Numbered from the stretch's first letter, positions 17,901-27,173 are shown. The stretch: DNA of 64,000 nucleotides from Algibacter miyuki (GCF_042427745.1 NZ_JBHMFA010000006.1); one strand, 5' to 3'. Notes: generated by a model from the sequence alone, not told the origin. Numbers and translations are program-made.

Positions 17901-19236
17901 TTTCTTCATTTAAAAATATAGAAGGCTTTATTCTTTCAATATATAACCACGACTCATCTGATGTTAAATTAACCGTACTATTTCGAAGCGGATCAAAATC
18001 TGTAATATGTACTTCTGACTTCCCAGATACCGTAATCTCGGCATTAATAAAACGCGTAATACTATAATCTTCATCAGTTATACTTACCGGCGTTTTAGGG
18101 TAATCTCCCGAAGACACAGGAGCGTAAGCACCTGATCCATCAAATGTTACCGAAGCGACTTGCATGTTAACAGCACCCTCCGGATAGTTTTTACCTAAAA
18201 CAATTCGAGGTTGAGCCCCAAATTTCTTAAGCGATAAGTTTCCAACAAACCATATACCTTGACCATCATTTTCAAACAGCAAATAGTAAGTTCCCGCTTC
18301 TGTTGTGGTAAAGGCTAAATTACTATTGGTTAATTTTCGTTGGTTGCCATTACCAATGGTTGTTGAGAATTGGTTAATTATATTGTTTCCCGTAGTTTCT
18401 TGACTGGTACTTATTTTGAAAGTTCCCGAAGTACCATTTCCCCAATAAGTATATAAAGTATTAAGATTGTAAGTTGTGTTAGCCTCTAACGTTACAGGGT
18501 AGTAATAAGAAGAGCCATTACTTACACCACTTTCCCATCGCATCATCATAAAATGATCAGTACCTGTGTAAGTTTGACCATTGTATGTTAAATTATTATT
18601 TAAACTGTTAATAAACCTTACACCAGAACCACTGTTAGGGGTATTCCATGGTACATTATTGGCTCCATTATTATTCCATCCCGCTTGGAAAGGGGTTTGC
18701 GTAGTTAGATTTCCAAATGCATTTTCGGTAATGTTTGGTCCTTCAGTCATTTCAGAAAGATCTGGATTTGCATTTTCAATACCATCGACAATATCATAAA
18801 TGGTTTCTAAATTTTTAGAATCAATATAGCTTCCATTTTGATAAATATGAACGGTATTTCCCTCCACAGCATAACGAATGGTTTGCTCTTCTGTTGAAGA
18901 AAAATTCATCATATACGCACTAGATAAAGGTGTTGTCCATTGAAATTTATCTGAACTTAAGGACGTTCTAAAACCTGTAAAATCCTTTTTCCGAAGGTCG
19001 AAATCTAAGCCTCTACCTTCTGAAGAATTAATAGTCGCTTTTATTTCTATAGACATATTTTGATACATGTCTATAGGAAGTTCTATTACATTTACAACGC
19101 CGGAACTATTAAAAATTTCTGAGGAATGAAGCGTTGTTGGCAAACTGCCTTTTGAGTCTAAACTAGGTTCTTGCGAATAGACCTGTGTTGTTATTAGAAT
19201 TAAAACAACACTTAAAATCTGGATTAATTTAATCAT
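14917..19236 (-). CDS. Large secreted multidomain glycosidase, GH128-like, with T9SS sorting domain
   Basis: 1439 aa with an N-terminal signal peptide (cut after VYSQ). About 20-340 is beta-rich and unassigned. About 480-565 resembles a beta/gamma-crystallin fold (ALTIYTEENFGG...NNNVKSFKLKKG). About 580-850 is a glycosyl hydrolase catalytic core of the Asl1/GH128 type, with VLGYNEPARPDQ (Glu near 649, acid/base position) and PVWITEWNNG (Glu near 738, nucleophile position). Three fibronectin III-like domains follow (about 850-1140), then a LamG/concanavalin-like domain (about 1140-1345) and a type A T9SS C-terminal domain starting at VYPNPIG. Known GH128 enzymes cut beta-1,3-glucans; here an arabinogalactan backbone is an alternative. 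It is probably secreted or cell-surface attached. Confidence 0.78.
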   Translation of the reverse strand: MIKLIQILSVVLILITTQVYSQEPSLDSKGSLPTTLHSSEIFNSSGVVNVIELPIDMYQNMSIEIKATINSSEGRGLDFDLRKKDFTGFRTSLSSDKFQWTTPLSSAYMMNFSSTEEQTIRYAVEGNTVHIYQNGSYIDSKNLETIYDIVDGIENANPDLSEMTEGPNITENAFGNLTTQTPFQAGWNNNGANNVPWNTPNSGSGVRFINSLNNNLTYNGQTYTGTDHFMMMRWESGVSNGSSYYYPVTLEANTTYNLNTLYTYWGNGTSGTFKISTSQETTGNNIINQFSTTIGNGNQRKLTNSNLAFTTTEAGTYYLLFENDGQGIWFVGNLSLKKFGAQPRIVLGKNYPEGAVNMQVASVTFDGSGAYAPVSSGDYPKTPVSITDEDYSITRFINAEITVSGKSEVHITDFDPLRNSTVNLTSDESWLYIERIKPSIFLNEENSWLDNVKINGQPFDGAKDRIAVYASGCVIIPNGNIAMQEALTIYTEENFGGDAISLEVETYHNDLGAFNNNVKSFKLKKGFAATLANNANGTGYSRMFIASDEDMEVSMLPEGFVKSATDQSSFVSFIRVFKWQWNSKKGISNALAGEANYKASPTISYNWSAGGNNENVDASFVPMRHNLGWDSFTKINSLTNVSHVLGYNEPARPDQANMSVASAINQWPEIFKSGLRIGSPAPAAIGSAWLNEFMQLCDELNYRVDFIAFHAYQDQPTSWWGWNISSASIGGRPVWITEWNNGANWTNGADASKWPDVSGPRFYPNGDPILDESGVQKTGSLPLTPANAERNRDKLEQILSYFETNDLVEHHFLYQWVNDARTLELGGQLTLAGEMFGEFNSGTGFKKANEYSHNWKIAPPWVNPTFSEDYSQSILTWYDHNGETGKHYILERKTDMDTDFVPIATLVNGEDYVAGEIVSFSDPITYTSAIYRVRAMSYKDTQSSYSREVNVVKDQPAAAPVLIGTAVSGTIIQLDWNSAANAKRYTIKRSNSMDGVFETIVENLDDLTYRDENLTATTTYYYKIVGVNSSGEGEYSSVIDVTTNSIDAPNEIENLYISSGDAANIITWNFVFDTYYNISKSSNPNGPFTSIANNFDGVRYVDNINVVNGSTYYYKVQPVNTEGVGPESNVLVANPNLGQHAKFTFNENSGIIAYDEWGGFHGELKNNAIWSTGNNGSAVTLSETEESYVQLGENVVYGLRDFSIVSWFKTPAVTNNYLRLFDFGSAGDKYMLLIPKANETESRFIISPLEGNRYNIYMPCDFPDDEWVHVALTLEGTTLKYFINGELVFTDNNCNLTPSDVGETHQNYLGKSQQSQDKYTNQSYDDFRIYNYALDASDITYLSNNITLTAESLDVVNERLLQVYPNPIGIGQDFNIKLNNKVQYKNATIRIYNILGEVIESNRMDIINQIKLTAPKTSGIYIIDIEAGNYSAKAKIVVK

Positions 19237-19489
19237 TTTGTTGAATTTTAAAAGTTTTATTTAGTTTACATTTATTTATAATTACTCGTTTAGGTTAGTA
19301 ATTAATTTAAAGTGCATTTAGAAAAGAGGGAGAAAAAACAGTAACTTATTAAAAGATGTAGTCTCTACAAATTCGAGGAGGTTATTAAGGTACCAACCTT
19401 GTATAGTGTAACCATAATTTATAGAGAACAGTGCATACCAAAAGGACACATTTATAAGAAAAGTGTTTTGATATAGAAATTAATTTAAA

Positions 19490-20365
19490 TTACATTTTCA
19501 CTATTTTAGTTACGTTTCGCTTACCTTTAGATTGTAAATCTAAAATATAGGTCCCAGGCTTTAAGTGTACTCCATATTGGTTTAGACCATAATTAAGGAC
19601 GCCTTCATCTACTTTAGCGCCAAGAATATTATAAATTTTAAACGAAGTAGCTTCCGCTCTAGTATTAATGTTAAATTGATTGTTTGACGGGTTTGGATAT
19701 ACATTTACAGTGCTTAGTGCATTGTATGTATTTATACTTAATGTTGTAGAAGCTTCAAGATCATCAACAGTATACGTTACCCCTTTTTTTCCAAACACTA
19801 ATTTATCAATCCATAGACCATTTTCCCTAGATCCTATTTGGAAATCCACAGTAAGAGCGCTAGGCTCTATATCGTAACTCCATTTGGTACCGGTATTATA
19901 GAATTGAGATACATTAACCCATTTCCATTGCTCCAATATGGTCGTTCCCATATTATCTCCTGTAACAACATCGGTTCCTAAAGTATGACCTGCAACGTGT
20001 AAGGCATTAATATTAACCCAATCGTTGGTATCACTTGAGGTTTTAGCACCAACCGATCTTGGTGTAAAAAAACTATCATCACTAGCACTATTAGGACCAA
20101 TGTATAGCTTTACATATAAATCATAAGTATCTGCTTCAGGAAAAGTTACACTATAAGTAATCACTTTAGTGTCATTTCCAGGGTTTCCGCTTGCCTCTAG
20201 ATCTGTTGATGGGTACACATAAGTAATAGCTCCATCAGTTCCTGTAGCAAAATCACTTCCTAACGCACCACTTTCGGCTTGTAAACCTATAGGTTGCGTG
20301 GTTTGGGCAAATAGCCCAATTACACTTAACATTATCAAGTAAAAAGAGCATGTAATTTTTTTCAT
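19490..20365 (-). CDS. Small T9SS-sorted secreted protein, possible carbohydrate-binding module
   Basis: About 291 aa from the ATG at 20365, chosen over 20407 because it gives a clean signal peptide MKKITCSFYLIMLSVIGLFA. Residues about 25-195 are one beta-sandwich-like domain starting with LQAESGALG and containing the segment SVTFPEADTYDLYVKLYIGP, which resembles CBM6/CBM35-type sugar-binding folds. The C-terminus is a type A T9SS sorting domain (NVYPNPSNNQFNI to KIVKM). No catalytic pair is evident. It lies between the 1439-aa glycosidase and the GH154 gene, and its upstream region carries a predicted HTCS box, so it is likely induced with the susC genes. The function is inferred only from fold-like features. 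Confidence 0.6.
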   Translation of the reverse strand: MKKITCSFYLIMLSVIGLFAQTTQPIGLQAESGALGSDFATGTDGAITYVYPSTDLEASGNPGNDTKVITYSVTFPEADTYDLYVKLYIGPNSASDDSFFTPRSVGAKTSSDTNDWVNINALHVAGHTLGTDVVTGDNMGTTILEQWKWVNVSQFYNTGTKWSYDIEPSALTVDFQIGSRENGLWIDKLVFGKKGVTYTVDDLEASTTLSINTYNALSTVNVYPNPSNNQFNINTRAEATSFKIYNILGAKVDEGVLNYGLNQYGVHLKPGTYILDLQSKGKRNVTKIVKM

Positions 20366-20530
20366 AATTTCTAGTTTTAATTTAGTTAGACTTAATTTTA
20401 TTAGCAACTAAATAATTTTACAAATACTAAAAACATGTGCTTTTTATGTGGTGTAAAAACATCTGTTTATATAAAAAAACATTTAGTTGGTTTTGTAAAG
20501 TAACTACCAATGCTTTATTATAATGGGGTG

Positions 20531-20562
20531 TAAATCAGTTAAAAAACGGGTTGAAAACAACT
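20531..20562. promoter_or_regulatory. Predicted HTCS operator (22-bp tandem repeat) upstream of the small T9SS protein
   Basis: TAAATCAGTT (20531-20540) and GAAAACAACT (20553-20562), offset 22 bp, 166 bp upstream of the 20365 start. It is the weakest second half-site of the four boxes, but the first half and its GGGTG-flank match well. Confidence 0.4.
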
Positions 20563-20653
20563 TAAAAAGGAATATACTGATTAAGCTATGCTTAGCAATA
20601 GCACGAACTAGTTAGAAATAGTGCTCTGGATTTTATTTTTTACTTGAAAATTG

Positions 20654-20683
20654 AAAAAGCACCTCTTTTGAGATGCTTTTTTT
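20654..20683. terminator. Intrinsic terminator
   Basis: AAAAAGCACCTC pairs with GAGATGCTTTTT (one mismatch) around a short T-rich loop. The A-tract gives a U-run on the minus strand, ending the GH154 gene just upstream. Confidence 0.82.
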
Positions 20684-20689
20684 AAGTAA

Positions 20690-21922
20690 TTAATTTTTGT
20701 ACGCATGATCGATGGGTATATTCTCACCAGACCAAATTTTCTTTTGTGTCCATGGTTGATAAGCATCTGTCCAAAACACATCATTAGCAGGTAAACCGAG
20801 TACTAAAAAAGCTTCGGAACACAAATACAAACTCCCTGTAGAAATATAACCTTCTCCAATATCAGGCTGATGGCCATACAAACCTATTTGCAACCAACCC
20901 TTTTTATCGAAGGTACCAGGGGCATTTATTTGATTATGAATCATGGTATAAAAAGCTGAACGAACTTGTGCTGGTGCTACATTTTTAGGCAGTTGATTCC
21001 AAAGTGCCACTTGCGATAATAATTGAAAAGCACCAAAACGATAAGCTAAAGAGCGCCCTATTGGTGGATACGTACCATCGGGAGAAATTAACCGTTCTTG
21101 TATGTCTGCATAGCGTTTTGCGCGATTTAATGCAATATCAAAATCTCTTTTGTAGTGTTTATCTTTTTCAATAACTACGTTTAAAATATCCAAAATCATA
21201 GGTTGAATTACAAAACTATTATAGTAATCCCAATGGAAATCTGGACCATCACCATACATGCCATCTCCTAAATACCATTCTTTATGTTTATTTAAAGAGT
21301 AATCTAAACGCATCATGTCTGCACCTGCATCAAACTTCAATAAAGCAGCTTCAATCATTCCAGAAAAAAGCAACCAATTGCTATAATATGGTTTTATAAC
21401 TCGTGTAGATTTAAAAGCAGTTATAACATTTTCCTTTGTTTTTTCATCTAATGGTTCCCACAACTGTTTTGGTGCTCTAATTAAAGCTTGAGCTAAAAAA
21501 GCAGCATCCACTAAAGGCTGTTTATCCTTATTAAAATTCATAAAATCTGGCGATTCTGGGTTTGTAGCATTCGCAATACAAACCTGAGCCATTTTAATGT
21601 ATTTGGCTCTTAACTTACCCTCTTTGGTAGTATCGGGTTCTAATTCTAACCATGGTGCCATACCAGAAAGCAACCTTCCAAAGGCTTCAAGGTATGTAAC
21701 GTGCTTACGGTCGTCCCAAGCTCCAGGAGATTTTTCAACAGGCATTTTTACTTTTAATTCATTTTTACTTAGCGCTGTTAAAACCGGATCTCCAATTTTT
21801 ATTAATGAAGAAACAAAAAACGCACGCGCCTCTTCAGGCGATTCTTTTTGCGCATAACTCGTGTTTAAACTTAACACAGAAATTGCGAAAATTAGTAACG
21901 CATATTTTATTTGATAACTCAT
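20690..21922 (-). CDS. DUF2264 protein, GH154-type glycosidase (putative beta-glucuronidase)
   Basis: 410 aa with a signal peptide (ending SYAQ). The body is an alpha/alpha-barrel DUF2264 domain, with the diagnostic blocks GRLLSGMAPWLEL, PYYSNWLLFSGMIEA, YGDGPDFHWDYYNSFVIQPM and GTYPPIGRSLAYRFGAFQLL. Established knowledge: DUF2264 is the basis of CAZy family GH154, whose Bacteroides member removes glucuronic acid from arabinogalactan. Release of GlcA would feed uxuB/uxuA further along the locus. It is periplasmic by signal peptide, with no lipobox. Terminators on both sides suggest its own transcript. Confidence 0.82.
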   Translation of the reverse strand: MSYQIKYALLIFAISVLSLNTSYAQKESPEEARAFFVSSLIKIGDPVLTALSKNELKVKMPVEKSPGAWDDRKHVTYLEAFGRLLSGMAPWLELEPDTTKEGKLRAKYIKMAQVCIANATNPESPDFMNFNKDKQPLVDAAFLAQALIRAPKQLWEPLDEKTKENVITAFKSTRVIKPYYSNWLLFSGMIEAALLKFDAGADMMRLDYSLNKHKEWYLGDGMYGDGPDFHWDYYNSFVIQPMILDILNVVIEKDKHYKRDFDIALNRAKRYADIQERLISPDGTYPPIGRSLAYRFGAFQLLSQVALWNQLPKNVAPAQVRSAFYTMIHNQINAPGTFDKKGWLQIGLYGHQPDIGEGYISTGSLYLCSEAFLVLGLPANDVFWTDAYQPWTQKKIWSGENIPIDHAYKN

Positions 21923-22023
21923 CGATATTATAGTTTATAGATTTATTTTTTGTTTGAAATACAAAATATACTTAAAATATTTAAGCTTTATTAAACTTAG
22001 TTAAAAATTAAATACATGTAAGC

Positions 22024-22054
22024 AAAAAGGCTATCTATACCCGATAACCTTTTT
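22024..22054. terminator. Intrinsic terminator
   Basis: AAAAAGGCTATC pairs with GATAACCTTTTT (one mismatch) around a 7-nt loop. It lies 19 bp after the stop of the 933-aa secreted protein, on the minus strand. Confidence 0.82.
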
Positions 22055-22072
22055 AGTGCTACTAATTTTTTT

Positions 22073-24874
22073 TTAGTGTTTTATTACTAGTTTTTTTATG
22101 GTAACCCGGTCTCCCCACTTTAACTTAAGCATATACATTCCTGTAGGTAATTGTGAAACATTAACAGTGGCACCATTAGTATTTTCAATGCTTTGGTTTA
22201 ATAACAATCTGCCATTCATATCATAAAAATTTGCGATTATTATTTCATTATCGGTTTTAGCTAAGCTGAAATTTAAAACATCGTTTGCCGGTATTGGCCA
22301 AACAGAAAGACCTTCAATACAGTTATCTTCACACCCCTCTACTGAAAGTGTTTTATTGTACAAATTAGCAATAGCCTCTGGTGTTAATGCATAATTATAA
22401 ATCCTAAAATCGTCGATACTTCCATTCAATAATGGATTATGGCTAAACTGACTTTTCCCTATATAATTAAACATGGGTTTAAAATCTATTGGTCTAGCCG
22501 TTATAGTGTTGGATTCATCAATTAAAGCACCATTAACATATAGTCTAGATGCTGTTTCCCCTAAAGTTACAGCCACATGAACCCACTCATTTTCTGGTAA
22601 TGCTTCGGTAGCATCTAAAGTTTGTAAACCACTACCATTATTAATGCCAAAGCGTAAATATCCTGTTCCTGAATATGGTGACATGTACATAAATTCATTT
22701 TGATTATTACCAAAATCGAAAATACGCTGCCATATATTACCTCCACTCCATTTTAACCAAGTTGCTACTGTAATTTCACTTTGGTTTGCAATATCTGCCG
22801 GTAATTGTAAATATGTATCCGTACCATTTAAAGTTACTGATTTTAATCCTACCTCGCCGGAGCTGTAAGACACTGCTCCGGTATATGAAGCATGATTTAA
22901 ATTTGAGGATTTATCGGAAATAGCATCTTCAAACTCAAAGTGTGCAACAAGCGCATCGCTTCCTGTAGCTGTTCCAAAAACTTGGTTGGAATAGTCTGAT
23001 TGATTTAAAGAATTATCAACCGCTTTAATTTGATAAAAATAAGGTATACTCGTTGTTATTGTATTATCTACAAACGAGGTTGCCAATACATTTCTAGCAA
23101 TAGTACTGTATGGTCCTCCTGATCCTTCTGCTCTAAAAACAGTGTAACCTGCAACATCATTTTCAGGACTTGTATTCCAGTTTAATAAAATAGATTCTTC
23201 TTGTGTAATAGCCACTAAATTAGCTGGAGCTGCCGGGGCATTAAACTCTACCGGTGCGTCAATAGGGATAAATCGCCATTGCTGACTATAACTATTCACG
23301 CCGGTTTTTTTCTCCCATTGGCGAACATTCGCATTTTCGGAAGTCGATGCGACATCTAAAAACTTACCACTAATTCGGCTACCAATATAAAACCAGCCAT
23401 CTTCTACATATTCAATAAACCATTGTCTATTTAAACTGCTACTATCTTCATAAGAAATAATGTTACCGTTATTATCAAGGTTGGAAGCATCTAAAGCTAT
23501 TTTCTTATTAGTACTGCTACCTAATCCAATTTTATAATAGCTAAAATCCCCACCAACATCTGCAGGAACAGCACTAATTTCCCATTGCTGATAAAGCTGT
23601 TCGCTATCTGCAGCAACTTCTATATTAGCACCATCATTGGCTGAGCCATTAGCAACTTGTATCACTTTTCCGCTTTCTCTATTTACTAATTTATACATAC
23701 CGCCAATGGCTGGTTGTATATCATCTCCCCATTGAATATTAATTACGCGTTCCGCATTGGGTTGATTTTGGTGGTAGCCCGTGCCTCCTGGAACTTCCAT
23801 AAAAAACTCTCTCTGTGGGCCGTAACCATCATAATACACCGCTCTATCTGTAGATATAAATTTGTAAGATGTAGCCGTAGCTTGCCTTTCTGAAGCACCA
23901 AGAAAAGCCTCAACTTTACCATCTGGATTTCGATAAACCGACGCAGCCGTCCAATTAGAAGGATGTTCTGCATAGCCCAATCTATGACCATCAGAAGCTT
24001 TTAAAAATTGCCCTCCTGCATATTCTGGCGTTCCCCACCAAATCCCCATTTGTGCCCCATACTCAAGCCCTACCATAGCTTCTATAACGTTATGCAGCTC
24101 ATCGTTACTTGCGAACAAACCATCACTACGTACTGTTTGAAAAAAGGAAGCATAACTATTAAAAGTTCCTGCTAGTTGGTGTGTGTTACCTTCATCTAAC
24201 GTTGGTTTTAAAAAGGTATACCAAGGCAATGCTTGATCTGCATTTAAAGTACTAGACGAAATACGAACACCATCAAGCTCCGGTAATTTGCGTAATTCTG
24301 TGTTTAAATCGGCACTAAATTGTTTATCACCATTACCGTATGAGTTTCCTAAATCGCATTCGTTACAAGGTGAAACCGAAATAACTTCATGTCCCGCTTC
24401 TTCATAATATTTTATAGTCGCCGCAATATTAGCAGCCCAAGTAACCGGATTGTAATTTCCTTGAGATCCATAACTAGAATCTACAGACAAACGCACACTA
24501 TTCATAGTAAGTTGCATGGGTCTGCCAAACAAATCTATATATCCCAGACGCTTATCTATAAGCGCTTTAATATCTGGATGAAGCTCGCCATTAACCAAAG
24601 GTTTATCTGTAAAATAAGAGACACGAACCACATCAACGTTATCTGCACCCATAAAAGCAATACCGCGTTTCATGTTTTCTAAACTTGCCCAAGCTGTATC
24701 TAATCCCCAAACCATAGCTTTAGAATCGCCTGGAGCATCTACGCTGTATAGCAAATTTCTATCGGCATCGGGTTGAACTTCTATATTACTGCTTGTACTT
24801 ATTTGTGCGTTAACCTTAGGTACTCCTATTGCGAACAGCAAAAAGAGTCCCTTTAGAAAAGTGATTTTTTTCAT
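22073..24874 (-). CDS. Secreted multidomain protein with unassigned GH-A-like catalytic domain, RicinB, FN3, LamG and T9SS domains
   Basis: 933 aa with a signal peptide (ending VNAQ). Residues about 35-385 look like a TIM-barrel glycosidase. VISVSPCNECDLG has an Asn-Glu pair (Glu near 172) and NVIEAMVGLEYG a second Glu (near 265), the spacing and strand context of clan GH-A acid/base and nucleophile; I could not assign a CAZy family. A ricin-type lectin domain follows (about 390-530, with QQWEI/RQWFI/QQWRF repeats), then one FN3 domain (about 540-630), a LamG domain (about 643-835) and a T9SS sorting domain (about 850-933). The LamG block SIDDFRIYNYAL closely resembles that of the 1439-aa protein. 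Probably a surface or extracellular endo-enzyme of the locus. Confidence 0.72.
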   Translation of the reverse strand: MKKITFLKGLFLLFAIGVPKVNAQISTSSNIEVQPDADRNLLYSVDAPGDSKAMVWGLDTAWASLENMKRGIAFMGADNVDVVRVSYFTDKPLVNGELHPDIKALIDKRLGYIDLFGRPMQLTMNSVRLSVDSSYGSQGNYNPVTWAANIAATIKYYEEAGHEVISVSPCNECDLGNSYGNGDKQFSADLNTELRKLPELDGVRISSSTLNADQALPWYTFLKPTLDEGNTHQLAGTFNSYASFFQTVRSDGLFASNDELHNVIEAMVGLEYGAQMGIWWGTPEYAGGQFLKASDGHRLGYAEHPSNWTAASVYRNPDGKVEAFLGASERQATATSYKFISTDRAVYYDGYGPQREFFMEVPGGTGYHQNQPNAERVINIQWGDDIQPAIGGMYKLVNRESGKVIQVANGSANDGANIEVAADSEQLYQQWEISAVPADVGGDFSYYKIGLGSSTNKKIALDASNLDNNGNIISYEDSSSLNRQWFIEYVEDGWFYIGSRISGKFLDVASTSENANVRQWEKKTGVNSYSQQWRFIPIDAPVEFNAPAAPANLVAITQEESILLNWNTSPENDVAGYTVFRAEGSGGPYSTIARNVLATSFVDNTITTSIPYFYQIKAVDNSLNQSDYSNQVFGTATGSDALVAHFEFEDAISDKSSNLNHASYTGAVSYSSGEVGLKSVTLNGTDTYLQLPADIANQSEITVATWLKWSGGNIWQRIFDFGNNQNEFMYMSPYSGTGYLRFGINNGSGLQTLDATEALPENEWVHVAVTLGETASRLYVNGALIDESNTITARPIDFKPMFNYIGKSQFSHNPLLNGSIDDFRIYNYALTPEAIANLYNKTLSVEGCEDNCIEGLSVWPIPANDVLNFSLAKTDNEIIIANFYDMNGRLLLNQSIENTNGATVNVSQLPTGMYMLKLKWGDRVTIKKLVIKH

Positions 24875-24958
24875 AAAATTAATGTGCTTTTATAGTTTAG
24901 TGGTGGTGGTGTTTTTATGAAAAGTTTCTAGAAACCTAACAAACTACACTTCATACAA

Positions 24959-27124
24959 TTATTCCTCAATAGAGATAATTCCGGTTAATGTTGGTTTAAC
25001 CGGAATAATACTTCCGTCTGAATTAAAAGTTAATTTATCAATGCATACTTCGCGGTTAAAACCTGCAGCATCGCCCATGTTGATTCCGTTAGGACGGTTA
25101 AAACGATGATATACAATATGCCAAATATCTGTATCTGGTGTTTGTATTACGCTATTATGTCCTGTTCCATAAAGCCCATCTTCTGGTCGTTTTTCTAATA
25201 CAATATTGTTTTTCGGAATATTTAATGGCCCTAAAGGCGAATTTGAGGTTGCATAACGTACTCTATAATTAGGACTTCTTGTATCATCCTCAGACCACAT
25301 GAAATAATATTTACCTTTTCTGTAAAACACTTCGGTTCCTTCTCTAAACGTGCTTCCTGGATTAAAAATAACTAAAGCGTTTTCTTTAACGGAAACCATA
25401 TCGGCGTTAAGTTCTAAACCAGCCATATAACCGTTACCCCAATATAAATAGCTTTTACCCGATACTGGATCTGTAAATACATCTGGATCAATTTCTTGTC
25501 CTCCCTTTATTCCTTTTGGTCGCTCTGCAATTAAAGGCTGTCCAGAATCTACAAATGGACCTGTTGGATTATCTGAAACCGCAACACCTATTTTTTGAGC
25601 TGCAGTAAAATAATAAAAGTACTTATACTCACCATTTATCTTCTTTTCGATAGCTGCTGGCGCCCAAGCATTTCTATTTGCCCAACTCACATCTTTTTCT
25701 AAATCTAAAATAACGCCTTCATCAGTCCAATTTACTAAATCTGGAGAGGAAAATGTTTTAAAATAAGTTCCAGACCAACCCGTAAAACCATCGCTAGTAG
25801 GATATAAATAATATTTTTTTGTTTTATGTGAATAGATAATTTCTGGATCAGCATAAAAACCATCTAAAACAGGATTGTTATTTTTTTCAGCTGAAACCTT
25901 ATACGTTTTAGAATGATTTCCAATAGAAAAAGTATACGATATCGGACCAGAAGAGAAATCTTGCGCTCCTTCCGGAGATACGCTAATACCTGGTGTTAAT
26001 TCAAATTTAGGATCTAAACTTGTAATATTAGCATCTAGTTTTAGCGGAAGGAAAATACTAAGATTTTCATCATCGATAAGCACATTATTTTTTTTAACAT
26101 GCTCTGTATTGAATGAAACAAATGCATTTTCGCCCAATTTACCCCACTTGCTTAAAAGGGCTTTTTCTTCTTTTTCGGTTATAGGAATGACCGTACCATG
26201 ACGCGGATGAAAATTCATTGAAATGGCATCATCTACCACCGAGAAACTTTTTAAATCTGTACTTTTTGTAAACTGATATTTTCCAGAACTATACATATCA
26301 TACATTAAAATATAGGCATCAGAATCTATCAATTTAAAAACGCTAGAACCTTCAACAGGTTTTTTGGTAACATTCATAAATCCTTCTAACTCTTTGTAAC
26401 CACTAGTTAAGTTATCTGATACAGCCTGCATAATGCCTTTTTTAGATTCATCTTCATTCTTAAAAAACAAATGGTATTGTCCGTCTTTAAAAATAATATC
26501 ACCATCAATACAAGCGGCATTTGAAGGACTAAAGTATAACTGCTTTGGCGTCGTTTTTAAACCTGTAAAATCTTCGTTTGCATAGGCATAATAAATAATA
26601 TCTGGGTTGTTACCCGTTTGCATAGACCAATACACCATGTACTGCTTAGTTTGATTATCATAAATGGTTTGAGGTGCCCAAACACGATGGATATCTCCAA
26701 ACTCTTCAGGGTAAGTTTCTGGTATATTTATTACGGTAGAAGTCCAATTAATTAAATCTGTAGATTTCATTAATATCATAGCATAATTTCTCCAACCTTG
26801 CTCGGTTACATATAAATCTGTAACCACCATATAAAATGTTTTGCCATCTTCACTTCGTAAAATATGAGGATCTCTAACACCTCCTGAGGTACTAATAACT
26901 TTAGAGTCTATTATGGGTTCGTTATTATTGAGCGCGTAATAATTATAACCATCAGAACTTAAAGCATACCTAATAGCTTCTTCCCCAGGCCCATTACCTG
27001 TAAAATACGTAAATAAGTAAGATTTATACTCGTTTGAACTTCCCGAACTATTACAAGATGTAAAGCAGACAATGGTTAAGATTAGTGATAAAGACGTAAT
27101 CACTTTTTTAGTTTGGTTTTTCAT
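24959..27124 (-). CDS. Lipoprotein with two GH43 domains
   Basis: 721 aa with a lipoprotein signal (CFTSC near residue 24). It carries two five-bladed propeller glycosidase domains. Domain 1 (about 30-330) has GGVRDPHILRS, CIDGDIIFKDG and PVEGSSVFKL, the Asp-Asp-Glu set of GH43. Domain 2 (about 425-721) has GFYADPEIIYS, EIDPDVFTDPV and REGTEVFYRKG. So both sites look intact. GH43 enzymes are mostly alpha-L-arabinofuranosidases, beta-xylosidases or galactan exo-enzymes; the two domains probably cleave different side-chain linkages. It is the third gene of the likely unit GH30-GH105-GH43/43, 49 bp after the GH105 gene. Confidence 0.88.
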   Translation of the reverse strand: MKNQTKKVITSLSLILTIVCFTSCNSSGSSNEYKSYLFTYFTGNGPGEEAIRYALSSDGYNYYALNNNEPIIDSKVISTSGGVRDPHILRSEDGKTFYMVVTDLYVTEQGWRNYAMILMKSTDLINWTSTVINIPETYPEEFGDIHRVWAPQTIYDNQTKQYMVYWSMQTGNNPDIIYYAYANEDFTGLKTTPKQLYFSPSNAACIDGDIIFKDGQYHLFFKNEDESKKGIMQAVSDNLTSGYKELEGFMNVTKKPVEGSSVFKLIDSDAYILMYDMYSSGKYQFTKSTDLKSFSVVDDAISMNFHPRHGTVIPITEKEEKALLSKWGKLGENAFVSFNTEHVKKNNVLIDDENLSIFLPLKLDANITSLDPKFELTPGISVSPEGAQDFSSGPISYTFSIGNHSKTYKVSAEKNNNPVLDGFYADPEIIYSHKTKKYYLYPTSDGFTGWSGTYFKTFSSPDLVNWTDEGVILDLEKDVSWANRNAWAPAAIEKKINGEYKYFYYFTAAQKIGVAVSDNPTGPFVDSGQPLIAERPKGIKGGQEIDPDVFTDPVSGKSYLYWGNGYMAGLELNADMVSVKENALVIFNPGSTFREGTEVFYRKGKYYFMWSEDDTRSPNYRVRYATSNSPLGPLNIPKNNIVLEKRPEDGLYGTGHNSVIQTPDTDIWHIVYHRFNRPNGINMGDAAGFNREVCIDKLTFNSDGSIIPVKPTLTGIISIEE

Positions 27125-27173
27125 GTTTATTTCTTTGATATTTTATATTTCAATACAGGTTCTTCTTCTATTA

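Noticed and set aside
20444..20466. GGTGTAAAAACATCT as a further AraR operator
   Set aside because: The half-sites are separated by the wrong distance and match poorly.
21992..22001. TAAACTTAGT upstream of the GH154 gene as an HTCS half-site
   Set aside because: No partner half-site at 22 bp in either direction.
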